Shown: positions 47,953 to 55,923 of the stretch, piece after piece | Numbering within the stretch: the stretch's first letter is position 1 | Layout: each line of letters opens with the position of its first letter | Source of the DNA: Rhodococcus sp. SGAir0479 | GTDB taxonomy: Bacteria; Actinomycetota; Actinomycetes; Mycobacteriales; Mycobacteriaceae | Length of the DNA: 64,000 nucleotides | Reading direction: 5' to 3' | Assembly (NCBI RefSeq): GCF_005484805.1 | Contig: NZ_CP039432.1 | Location: 434,001-498,000, forward strand | Made by a program: the position numbers and the translations under genes | Notes under the pieces: model-generated | The model's input: only the letters and a program-made list of their open reading frames with translations | Told to the model about the DNA's origin: nothing | The model's database searches: none

Positions 47953-48750
47953 TCAGTCCTCGAGCAGCACCCGGCGGCTGGCGGCGATCGCGCTCTGCGC
48001 GGTCAACCCGCCGTCGAGCACCAGCGTCTGGCCGCTCATGTACCGCGACTCCTCGGACGCCAGATACACCATCGCCCAACCGATGTCGTCCGGATCGCCG
48101 ATCATGTCGAGCGCGTTGTGCCGCTGGATGTCGGCGATGACGTCCCCGGGCACGTTGTCGCGCAGCGCCGGGGTCATGATCGCGCCCGGGGCGATCGCGT
48201 TGCAGCGCACGTTGTGCCGGCCGTACTGGGTGGCCACGTACTGGGTCAGCCGGATCACCGCGGCCTTGGACGCGCCGTACGCACACTGCAGTACGTCGCC
48301 GACCAGGCCGGCCACCGACACCGTGTTCACGATCGAGCCGCCGCCCGCCGAGATCATGTGCGGCAGTGCCAGCCGCGAGGCGACGACGGTGCTGCGCGCG
48401 TTGAGTGCCATCGCCCGATCCCATTCGGCCAGGTCCATGCGCAGCAGGTCGAGGTCGGTGCGCGGATTGCTGCCGCCGACGTGATTGCACAGCACGTCGA
48501 TGCCGTCGAACTCCTCGACCGCCCGTTCGATCATCGCCGCCACCGACGACTCGTCCATCACGTCCACGCCGATCCCGACGGCCCGGCCGCCCTCGAGTCC
48601 GATCTGTTCGGCCGCCTCACCGGCGGCGTCGGCGTCCAGGTCCGCGATCAGCACGCGGGCGCCCTCGCCGGCCATCAGGCCCGCCGCCGCCCGCCCGATT
48701 CCGCTCGCGGCGCCGGTGATGACGACCCTCTTGCCGTCCAGTCGGTTCAT
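47953..48750 (-). CDS. SDR family oxidoreductase
   Basis: A 265-residue classical short-chain dehydrogenase. The NAD(P) motif is VVITGAASGIGRAAA (TGxxxGxG). A DLD in the second strand (LIADLDAD) suggests NAD preference. The active-site YxxxK is YGASK, after the conserved Ser in IVNTVSVAG. It ends with the PGAIMTPA stretch and the C-terminal SGQTLVLDGG. ATG 48750 has AGGA upstream; the longer frame to 48972 overlaps the divergent gene and is unsupported. The substrate is unknown. Confidence 0.9.
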   Translation of the reverse strand: MNRLDGKRVVITGAASGIGRAAAGLMAGEGARVLIADLDADAAGEAAEQIGLEGGRAVGIGVDVMDESSVAAMIERAVEEFDGIDVLCNHVGGSNPRTDLDLLRMDLAEWDRAMALNARSTVVASRLALPHMISAGGGSIVNTVSVAGLVGDVLQCAYGASKAAVIRLTQYVATQYGRHNVRCNAIAPGAIMTPALRDNVPGDVIADIQRHNALDMIGDPDDIGWAMVYLASEESRYMSGQTLVLDGGLTAQSAIAASRRVLLED

Positions 48751-48838
48751 GGTGGTCCTCTCTCGTCGGACGCCCCCGCACCGTCCAGTGTGACGCCCGC
48801 CGGACGCGCCCGTCCGGGCTTCGAGGACACTTGTCGTC

Positions 48839-49972
48839 ATGCTCTCCGTCGACGACCTCTTCAGCCGCCTGCGGCGCCATCCCGACGTCGAGGCGCCCAA
48901 TCTGTTCGCCGTCGACGCGGCGGATCGGCTGATCCTCGACGAGGCGGCGGACGCGCTCGCGGCCGCGCCCACCGGGTCGCTCGTCGTGATCGGCGACCAC
49001 TACGGCGCCCTCACCCTGGGCGCCGCAGTCCGCTTCGGCGCCAACGACATCCGGGTGCACCAGGATCCTTTGACCGGGGAGCTCGCGCTGGCGAACAACG
49101 CGGACGCGGCCGGGTTGTCCGACGTCTACCGGGCGTACGCGCTGGATGCGGAGCTGCTCGGGGGAGCGCGGGTGGTGCTGTTGCAGTTGCCGCGCAGCCT
49201 CGACGAACTGGACGAGATCGCCGACGCGATCGCCCGGTACGCCCACCCCGACGTCGTCGTCTACGCGGGCGGACGGAACAAACACATCACCTCCGCCATG
49301 AACGACGTGCTGCGGCGCTCGTTCGTGAACGTCCGGGCCACGCTCGGCCGGCAGAAGTCGCGGGTGCTCGTCGCCGACACCCCGCGGGAGGTTCCGGCGA
49401 CGCCGCCGTTCCCGGTGGTCGACCATCTCGGGGAACTCGGACTCGACGTCGTCGCCCACGGCGCGGTGTTCGCCGGCCCCCGGCTCGACATCGGCACACG
49501 GTTCCTGCTGGAGTTCCTGCCCCGGATGCGCGATGCCGACACCGCCGTCGACCTCGGCTGCGGGACCGGCATCCTGGCGGTCGGTCTCGCGCAGGCACAG
49601 CCCTCGGTGCACGTGACGGCGAGCGACCAGTCGGCCGCTGCCGTCGCGTCCGCCGCGGCTACCGCGGAAGCCAACGGCGTCGGGGACCGCGTCCGGGTGC
49701 TGCGCGACGACGCCGTCGCCTCACTGCCGGAGGCCGGTGTCGACCTGATCGTGTGCAACCCGCCGTTCCACGTCGGGGCCGCCGTGCACACGGGCGGCGC
49801 CGGCAAGATGTTCGCCGCAGCCGGCCGCGTCCTGCGGTCGGGCGGGGAACTGTGGACCGTCTACAACACCCACCTCGGCTACCGGGACGCGTTGCGGCGC
49901 GCGGTCGGGCCGACCGAGGTGATCGGCCGGAACGCGAAGTTCACCGTCACCCGATCCGTGCGCGCACGCTAG
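48839..49972 (+). CDS. RlmG/RsmC-like methyltransferase
   Basis: A 377-residue methyltransferase with two related halves, as in the RsmC/RlmG rRNA guanine-N2 methyltransferases. The first half is degenerate (LVVIGDHYGALTLGAA). The active C-terminal half has the SAM motif AVDLGCGTGILAVGLAQ and the catalytic NPPFHVG (from IVCNPPF), used by N-methyltransferases. The rRNA target cannot be read from sequence. It is divergent from the SDR gene. Confidence 0.85.
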   Translation: MLSVDDLFSRLRRHPDVEAPNLFAVDAADRLILDEAADALAAAPTGSLVVIGDHYGALTLGAAVRFGANDIRVHQDPLTGELALANNADAAGLSDVYRAYALDAELLGGARVVLLQLPRSLDELDEIADAIARYAHPDVVVYAGGRNKHITSAMNDVLRRSFVNVRATLGRQKSRVLVADTPREVPATPPFPVVDHLGELGLDVVAHGAVFAGPRLDIGTRFLLEFLPRMRDADTAVDLGCGTGILAVGLAQAQPSVHVTASDQSAAAVASAAATAEANGVGDRVRVLRDDAVASLPEAGVDLIVCNPPFHVGAAVHTGGAGKMFAAAGRVLRSGGELWTVYNTHLGYRDALRRAVGPTEVIGRNAKFTVTRSVRAR

Positions 49973-49979
49973 ACGTCCG

Positions 49980-50318
49980 TCACTCCACCGGACCGCCGCC
50001 GGACGCGTCGCCGTCGACCTGGCCGCGGTGCAGGCCGACGTCCTCGACGATGACGCCGTCGATGATCTCGGCGCCCTGCAGCTCGTCGTCGTCCTCGCTC
50101 TCCTCGCCGGTCGGGGGAACGTCCGGTTCCTCCTCGGCGAGGCGCTGGTCGAGGCTCTCGCCCTCCTCGGCCTCACGCAGCGTGGTGCCGAAACGGTTCG
50201 CCTCGCTCCAGTGGTCCGGCGGGTCGACGACGTCGTCGCCGTCCTCGTTGCGGACCTCGTCGGAGTCGAGGCTCTCGCTGACGTCCAGGGTGTCGTCCGG
50301 TCCCTCTTCGATGCCCAT
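49980..50318 (-). CDS. DUF5709 family acidic protein
   Basis: A 112-residue very acidic protein, rich in Glu and Asp. The pattern DDTLDVSESLDSDEVRNEDGDDVVDPPDHW and EANRFGTTLREAEEGESLDQRLAEEEPD is that of the DUF5709 family, common in actinobacteria and of unknown function. ATG 50318 follows a run of G. It is convergent with the methyltransferase gene 7 bases away. Confidence 0.8.
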   Translation of the reverse strand: MGIEEGPDDTLDVSESLDSDEVRNEDGDDVVDPPDHWSEANRFGTTLREAEEGESLDQRLAEEEPDVPPTGEESEDDDELQGAEIIDGVIVEDVGLHRGQVDGDASGGGPVE

Positions 50319-50578
50319 GCCCCCATTGTCGGCCGGACGGCGTCGACCGGACAGCGTTTTCGCGTTGGCGAGACGCCCCAGGCGATACGGTTCCTGTGGG
50401 TCCTCGTATGGCATTCGCGAGGGACCGACCGGTAGAGTCCGAATTGTCCAACTCGATCGCGTGCTGTGGGAACTTTCCCCTCCGTGCGGGACGTTGTACG
50501 GACAGCGATGCCGGATTGCCCCGGCCGACTCGGGCCCCGCGAGGGCGCGACCGACGACCACGAGAAGGGATGTGCACG

Positions 50579-51421
50579 GTGCGCACCACCAGCAACCCGG
50601 TGTTCCGCAACCTGCCCAAGCAGGAGGGCGGATACGCCACTTTCGGATCTGCGCAGGCAGGTGCCGCGCAGGTGGCACAGGAATACGGCTACGGCCAGCG
50701 TCCGGCGCCCGAGCAGTACCAGACGCCGCAGCGCTCCATGACGATCGACGACGTCGTCACCAAGACCGCGATCACGCTCGGTGTGCTCACCGTGGCCGCC
50801 GTCATCTCGTACTTCCTCGTCGACAGCAACGAGGCGCTGGCCGCCCCGTTCGTCATCGGCGGCGGCCTCATCGGCTTCGTGCTGGTGATGATCGCCTCGT
50901 TCGGCCGCAAGATGGACAACCCGGCGATCGTCCTCGCCTACGCGGCATGTGAGGGCGTCTTCCTCGGTGCTTTCTCGTTTCTCTTCACGAACCGAATCAT
51001 CCAGGGCGCTGAAGCGTCGGTGCTGATCGGCCAGGCCGTGCTCGGCACGTTCGGCGTGTTCTTCGGCATGCTGGTCGTCTACAAGACCGGCGCCATCCGC
51101 GTCACCCCGCGCCTGACCCGCATGATCATCGGTGGCCTCATCGGCGTCGTCGTGCTCATGATCGGCAACCTGATCGCCAGCTTCTTCACCGACGGCGGCT
51201 TCGGCCTGCGTGACGGCGGCACCGTCGCGATCATCTTCAGCCTGGTGTGCATCGCGCTCGCCGCGTTCAGCTTCCTGCTGGACTTCGACGCCGCCGACGA
51301 GCTGATCCGTGCGCAGGCGCCCGAGAAGGCCGCCTGGGGCGTCGCCCTCGGCCTCACGGTCACGCTGGTGTGGCTGTACGTCGAGATCCTGCGCCTGCTG
51401 AGCTACTTCAACAACGACTAG
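50579..51421 (+). CDS. Bax inhibitor-1 / YccA family membrane protein
   Basis: A 280-residue membrane protein of the BI-1/YccA family with seven predicted helices (for example ITLGVLTVAAVISYFLV, FVIGGGLIGFVLVMIASF, IIGGLIGVVVLMIGNLIASFF). The N-terminus has FRNLPKQEGGYATFG, a Tyr/Gln-rich patch. The C-terminus has the family feature of a helix followed by DFDAADELIRAQAPEKAAW. GTG 50579 is preferred over the in-frame ATG 50570 because AAGGGA lies 8 bases upstream of the GTG. Transport or stress role unclear. Confidence 0.88.
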   Translation: MRTTSNPVFRNLPKQEGGYATFGSAQAGAAQVAQEYGYGQRPAPEQYQTPQRSMTIDDVVTKTAITLGVLTVAAVISYFLVDSNEALAAPFVIGGGLIGFVLVMIASFGRKMDNPAIVLAYAACEGVFLGAFSFLFTNRIIQGAEASVLIGQAVLGTFGVFFGMLVVYKTGAIRVTPRLTRMIIGGLIGVVVLMIGNLIASFFTDGGFGLRDGGTVAIIFSLVCIALAAFSFLLDFDAADELIRAQAPEKAAWGVALGLTVTLVWLYVEILRLLSYFNND

Positions 51422-51437
51422 TCCCACAGCGCCACAC

Positions 51438-51473
51438 GAAGGGCGGCCGTCGCACACGCGACGGCCGCCCTTC
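51438..51473. terminator. Strong hairpin after the BI-1 gene
   Basis: GAAGGGCGGCCGTCGC and its complement form a perfect 16-bp stem with an ACAC loop, 16 bases past the BI-1 stop and followed by GTTTCGT. Between convergent genes, so it may work both ways. Confidence 0.8.
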
Positions 51474-51513
51474 GTTTCGTCCGACGCCCCCGCCACACCC
51501 GTCCCGGAACCGC

Positions 51514-51570
51514 TGAACGGGAGTTCACGGCACACTTTCGACCGCAAAGTGTGCCGTGAACTCCCGTTCA
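51514..51570. repeat. 25-bp perfect inverted repeat with 7-base loop
   Basis: TGAACGGGAGTTCACGGCAC (51514-51533) continues for 5 more bases and is repeated in perfect complement at 51546-51570. The loop is CGACCGC. It contains an internal GTGAAC/GTTCAC palindromic feel and lies in the convergent gap. It may be a dispersed element or a bidirectional terminator. Confidence 0.75.
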
Positions 51571-51623
51571 GGCCTCGGCGCCGGGGCGAGGACCGTTCAG
51601 GGCTCGGGCCGGGGCGAGGACGA

Positions 51624-51679
51624 CGAAGGGGCGGTTACTGCGACAGCGGCCGAAGCCGTGCGCGGTAACCGCCCCTTCG
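51624..51679 (-). terminator. Hairpin just past the thiolase stop
   Basis: CGAAGGGGCGGTTAC and its complement GTAACCGCCCCTTCG form a 15-bp perfect stem with a 26-base loop. On the reverse strand it begins 16 bases after the thiolase gene ends. Confidence 0.6.
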
Positions 51680-51694
51680 CGGATCAGCAGAGGA

Positions 51695-52912
51695 CTAGCT
51701 CAGGCGCTCGAGCACCATCGCCATGCCCTGGCCGCCGCCGACACACATGGTCTCGACGCCGAACTGCTTGTCCTGCGTCTGCAGGTTGTTGAGCAGCGTC
51801 GCGGTGATGCGGGCGCCGGTCATACCGAACGGGTGGCCGACGGCGATCGAGCCGCCGGAGACGTTCAGCTTGTCCTCGTCGATGCCCAGTTCGCGAGCCG
51901 AACCCAGCACCTGCACCGCGAAGGCCTCGTTGATCTCGAACAGGTCGATGTCGCTGATCGACTTGCCGGCGAGCTTGAGAGCCTTCTTGGTGGCCTCGAT
52001 CGGACCGAGGCCCATGATCTCGGGGGACAGGCCGGAGACCGCGGTGGACACGACGCGCGCGAGCGGGGTCAGGCCCAGCTCCTTGGCCTTCGTGTCGCTC
52101 ATGATGACGAGCGCGGCGGCGCCGTCGTTGAGCGGGCAGCAGTTGCCGGCGGTGATGGTGCCGTCCGGACGGAAGACCGGCTTGAGCTGGCTGACGGCGT
52201 CGTAGGTGACGCCGGCGCGCGGGCCGTCGTCCTTGGTGACGACGGTGCCGTCGGCCAGGGTGACCGGCGTGATCTCCCGCTCGAAGAAGCCGGACTTGAT
52301 GGCTTCCTCGGCGCGGTTCTGCGAACGGACGCCCCAGTGGTCCTGGTCCTCGCGGCTGATGCCGGTCAGCTGTGCGACGTTCTCGGCGGTCTGGCCCATC
52401 GCGATGTACGCGTCGGGGACGATGCCGTTCTCGCGCGGGTCGCTCCACTGCACGCCACCCTGGGCGGCGATGGCGGTGCGCTCCATGGCCTCGGCGAAGA
52501 ACGGGTTCTTCGTGTCCGGCAGCGAGTCCGAGTTGCCGGCCGCGAAGCTCGACACCGACTCGACACCGGCGGAGATGAACACGTCACCCTCGCCGGCCTT
52601 GATCGCGTGCAGCGCCATGCGGGTGGTCTGCAGCGACGACGAGCAGTAGCGGGTGATCGTGGTGCCGGGCAGGGTGTCGTACCCGAGCTTGATGGCGACG
52701 ATGCGGCCCATGTTGAAACCGGCCTTGCCGCCGGGCAGACCACAGCCGAGCATCAGATCGTCGATGTCGGTGGGATCGAGCTCCGGAACCTTGGCGATCG
52801 CGGCGGCGATCATCTGCGCGGCCAGATCGTCCGGACGCATGCTTGCCAGCGAGCCCTTGACGGCACGGCCGATGGGCGAACGAGCAACGGAGACAATGAC
52901 TGCCTCAGGCAT
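51695..52912 (-). CDS. Acetyl-CoA C-acyltransferase (thiolase, FadA3-like)
   Basis: A 405-residue thiolase for the last step of beta-oxidation or for acetoacetyl-CoA formation. The acylated Cys is in TITRYCSSSLQT (about residue 90). The C-terminal active-site blocks are INEAFAVQVLGSA, VSGGSIAVGHPFGMTGAR (catalytic His) and MCVGGGQGMAMVLE (catalytic Cys). The location next to cbs and metB matches fadA3 of M. tuberculosis (Rv1074c) as I remember it. A 281-base gap separates it from the divergent cbs gene. Confidence 0.92.
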   Translation of the reverse strand: MPEAVIVSVARSPIGRAVKGSLASMRPDDLAAQMIAAAIAKVPELDPTDIDDLMLGCGLPGGKAGFNMGRIVAIKLGYDTLPGTTITRYCSSSLQTTRMALHAIKAGEGDVFISAGVESVSSFAAGNSDSLPDTKNPFFAEAMERTAIAAQGGVQWSDPRENGIVPDAYIAMGQTAENVAQLTGISREDQDHWGVRSQNRAEEAIKSGFFEREITPVTLADGTVVTKDDGPRAGVTYDAVSQLKPVFRPDGTITAGNCCPLNDGAAALVIMSDTKAKELGLTPLARVVSTAVSGLSPEIMGLGPIEATKKALKLAGKSISDIDLFEINEAFAVQVLGSARELGIDEDKLNVSGGSIAVGHPFGMTGARITATLLNNLQTQDKQFGVETMCVGGGQGMAMVLERLS

Positions 52913-53193
52913 GGAAACTCCTTCTAGGGTTGGTCTCTTCGACCATGAACTTACGTTGCCGTCCCACTATCTCCATCCCGCTGCCTCCCCTGCGGGGCGA
53001 AAAGCGGGACGTCGGCCCTTCCGGGGCGGCTCGTATGGCCTCCTACCTCTATGAACACCCGCGAGCCTGCAACGTGTTCCACGGCGAACAGTGACGTATC
53101 CCCGTCCCACTGAGCGAGAGGAGCCGCCGGTGTGGTGACGGACTCGTGGCGTGTGGGTGGCCGTGTCCGTTTCCGATCTGGAAACATGGGGTC

Positions 53194-54579
53194 ATGCGCA
53201 TCGCGGATCACGTCGTCGACCTCATCGGCAACACCCCTCTCGTCAAGCTGTCCTCTGTGGTGGGCGAGGGCTCCGGGCTGGTGGCCGCGAAGGTCGAGTA
53301 CCTCAATCCGGGCGGCAGCTCCAAGGACCGCATCGCGGTCAAGATGATCGACGCCGCCGAGGCGTCGGGGGAGCTTCAGCCGGGTGGCACCATCGTCGAG
53401 CCCACGTCCGGCAACACCGGCGTCGGCCTGGCCCTGGTCGCGCAGAAGCGCGGCTACAAGTGTGTGTTCGTGTGCCCGGACAAGGTCAGCGAGGACAAGC
53501 GCAACGTCCTGCGCGCGTACGGCGCCGAGGTCGTGGTGTGCCCCACCGCGGTGGCCCCCGATCATCCGGACAGCTACTACAGCGTCTCGGATCGGCTCGT
53601 GCGGGAGATCCCCGGTGCGTGGAAGCCCAATCAGTACTCCAATCCGGGTGGCCCCGAGAGCCACTACGAGACCACCGGCCCGGAGATCTGGCGGGACACC
53701 GAGGGCAAGGTGACGCACTTCGTCGCCGGCGTCGGCACCGGCGGCACCATCACCGGCACCGGTCGTTACCTCAAGGAGGTCTCGGGCGGCAAGGTCAAGG
53801 TCATCGGCGCCGACCCCGAGGGCTCGGTGTACTCCGGCGGCACCGGCCGTCCGTACCTCGTCGAGGGTGTCGGGGAGGACTTCTGGCCCAGCGCCTACGA
53901 CCCCGCCGTGCCCGACGAGATCATCGCGGTCTCCGACGCCGACTCGTTCGAGATGACCCGCCGCCTCGCCCGCGAGGAGGGCCTGCTCGTCGGTGGTTCG
54001 TGCGGCATGGCCGTCGTCGCCGCGCTGCAGGTGGCCGAGCGTGAGGGCCCCGACGCCGTCGTCGTCGTCCTGCTGCCCGACGGTGGCCGCGGTTACCTGT
54101 CGAAGATCTTCAACGACGAGTGGATGGCGTCCTACGGCTTCCTGCGCACGCGCCTCGACGGTGACGCCAGCGAGCGGACCGTCGGCGACGTGCTGCGCGG
54201 CAAGTCGGGGGAGCTGCCCGATCTGGTCCACACGCATCCCAGCGAGACGCTGCGCGACGCGATCGAGATCCTGCGCGAGTACGGCGTCTCCCAGATGCCG
54301 GTCGTCGGCGCCGAGCCCCCCGTCATGGCCGGCGAGGTCGCGGGCAGCGTGTCCGAGCGCGACCTGCTGAGCGCGGTGTTCGAGGGCCGGGCCGCGCTGG
54401 CGGATTCGGTGGAGAAGCACATGAGCGAGCCGTTCCCGCTGATCGGTGCGCACGAGCCCGTCTCGGCCGCCACCAAGGCGCTGGGCGACACCGACGCGCT
54501 CATGGTGGTGGACGACGGCAAGCCGGTCGGCGTCATCACCCGCCACGACCTGCTCGGCTTCCTCAGCGCCGGATCCTGA
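53194..54579 (+). CDS. cbs: Cystathionine beta-synthase
   Basis: A PLP enzyme joining serine and homocysteine to cystathionine in reverse transsulfuration. It has 461 residues. The Schiff-base lysine is K44 in NPGGSSKDRIAVKM. TSGNTGVGLA and the phosphate-binding GVGTGGTITGTG follow. The C-terminal ~130 residues form two CBS domains (DLVHTHPSETLRDAIEIL; VDDGKPVGVITRHDLL) that regulate activity. It is N-terminal heme-less, unlike human CBS. ATG 53194 is the start; the frame to 53146 is not needed. The downstream metB is separated by 39 bases. Confidence 0.95.
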   Translation: MRIADHVVDLIGNTPLVKLSSVVGEGSGLVAAKVEYLNPGGSSKDRIAVKMIDAAEASGELQPGGTIVEPTSGNTGVGLALVAQKRGYKCVFVCPDKVSEDKRNVLRAYGAEVVVCPTAVAPDHPDSYYSVSDRLVREIPGAWKPNQYSNPGGPESHYETTGPEIWRDTEGKVTHFVAGVGTGGTITGTGRYLKEVSGGKVKVIGADPEGSVYSGGTGRPYLVEGVGEDFWPSAYDPAVPDEIIAVSDADSFEMTRRLAREEGLLVGGSCGMAVVAALQVAEREGPDAVVVVLLPDGGRGYLSKIFNDEWMASYGFLRTRLDGDASERTVGDVLRGKSGELPDLVHTHPSETLRDAIEILREYGVSQMPVVGAEPPVMAGEVAGSVSERDLLSAVFEGRAALADSVEKHMSEPFPLIGAHEPVSAATKALGDTDALMVVDDGKPVGVITRHDLLGFLSAGS

Positions 54580-54618
54580 ATCGCGACCACCTGGTTCGCG
54601 GTCGCTAGGCTGGTCGCC

Positions 54619-55761
54619 ATGAGTGAGCAGGGATTTTCCACGAGGGCCATCCACGCCGGTTACGAGCCGGACCCGCAGACCGGTGCGGTCAACGTGCCGA
54701 TCTACGCGAGTTCGACGTTCGCGCAGGACGGCGTCGGCGGGATGCGGAACGGATTCGAGTACGCCCGCACCGGCAACCCGACGCGTCGCCCGCTCGAAGC
54801 GAACCTGGCGGCGCTCGAGTCCGGCACGTTCGGGCGGGCGTTCGGGTCGGGCATGGCGGCGACGGACTGCGTGCTGCGGTCGGTGCTGCGGCCCGGCGAC
54901 CACCTGGTGATCCCCAACGACGCCTACGGCGGCACGTTCCGGCTCATCGACAAGGTGTTCTCGCACTGGGGCATCGAGTACACGCCTGCCGCGGTGTCGG
55001 ACGTCGACGCGGTCCGTGAGGCCATCCGGCCGAACACCAAGCTGGTGTGGGTCGAGACGCCCACCAACCCGCTGCTGAACGTCGGCGACATCGCCGCGAT
55101 CTCCGAGGTGGCCCACGCCGCCGACGCGAAGCTGGTGGTGGACAACACCTTTGCCTCGCCGTACCTGCAGCAGCCGCTGACGTTGGGGGCCGACATCGCG
55201 CTGCACTCCACCACCAAGTACATCGGGGGACACTCCGACGTCGTGGGCGGCGCGCTGGTGACCAACGAGGAGGAGCTCGACGCGAAGTTCGCGTTCCTGC
55301 AGAACGGCGCCGGTGCCGTGCCGGGTCCGTTCGACGCGTTCCTCACGATGCGCGGCATCAAGACGCTCGCGCTGCGGATGGAGCGGCACAGCGACAACGC
55401 GGAGAAGATCGTCGAACTGCTCACCGGGCACTCGGCGGTCGCGCAGGTCATCTACCCGGGCCTCGAGTCGCATCCGGGGCACGCGGTGGCGGCCAAGCAG
55501 ATGCGCCGCTTCGGCGGCATGGTGTCGGTGCGGCTGAAGGGCGGGCGGCAGGCGGCGCTCGACTTCTGTGCTCGCACACGGATCTTCACGCTCGCCGAGT
55601 CGCTCGGCGGTGTCGAGTCGCTCATCGAGCATCCCGGGGCCATGACGCACGCCTCCACCGCCGGTTCCGCGCTCGAGGTCCCGGAGGATCTGGTGCGTTT
55701 GTCCGTCGGCATCGAGGACGCAGCCGACCTGCTCGCCGACGTCGAGCAGGCACTCGGCTGA
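54619..55761 (+). CDS. metB: Cystathionine gamma-synthase/lyase
   Basis: A 380-residue PLP enzyme of the Cys/Met metabolism family. In actinobacteria it either makes cystathionine from O-acylhomoserine and cysteine or, as gamma-lyase, cleaves it; the sequence does not decide by eye. The PLP-binding lysine is K200 in HSTTKYIGGHSD. TFAQDGVGGMRNGFEYARTGNPTR and the GIEDAADLLADV end are typical. It lies just after cbs, which would supply its substrate. Confidence 0.93.
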   Translation: MSEQGFSTRAIHAGYEPDPQTGAVNVPIYASSTFAQDGVGGMRNGFEYARTGNPTRRPLEANLAALESGTFGRAFGSGMAATDCVLRSVLRPGDHLVIPNDAYGGTFRLIDKVFSHWGIEYTPAAVSDVDAVREAIRPNTKLVWVETPTNPLLNVGDIAAISEVAHAADAKLVVDNTFASPYLQQPLTLGADIALHSTTKYIGGHSDVVGGALVTNEEELDAKFAFLQNGAGAVPGPFDAFLTMRGIKTLALRMERHSDNAEKIVELLTGHSAVAQVIYPGLESHPGHAVAAKQMRRFGGMVSVRLKGGRQAALDFCARTRIFTLAESLGGVESLIEHPGAMTHASTAGSALEVPEDLVRLSVGIEDAADLLADVEQALG

Positions 55762-55776
55762 TCGCGTCCTGAACTC

Positions 55777-55847
55777 GCGTTTCGTGCACTTGTCGTCGCG
55801 TCGGGTGCTTCCCGCCGACGACAAGTGCGCGAAACGCTGAGCGTTTC
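55777..55847 (+). repeat. Inverted repeats with alternative hairpins
   Basis: GCGTTTCGTGCACTTGTCGTCG (22 bases, 55777-55798) pairs with 55816-55837, with one G-U. The outer GAAACGC of the right arm (55831-55837) can instead pair with GCGTTTC at 55841-55847 around a TGA loop. The two hairpins exclude each other. Located between metB and the SLT-NlpC gene. Confidence 0.6.
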
Positions 55848-55923
55848 CTGAAAGCCACCCGCCGCCGTCGGTTTGCCCGTTACCGTGAGTCCTCGGAAGC
55901 AAGCACGACCCCAGGAGCGGTGT

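Noticed and set aside
48118-50952. Long plus-strand frame joining the SDR, methyltransferase and BI-1 regions
   Set aside because: Crosses three well-supported genes in other frames.
51422-51694. Insertion element suggested by the dense inverted repeats
   Set aside because: No transposase, no target duplication and no ORF between the repeats; treated as hairpins/repeat element.
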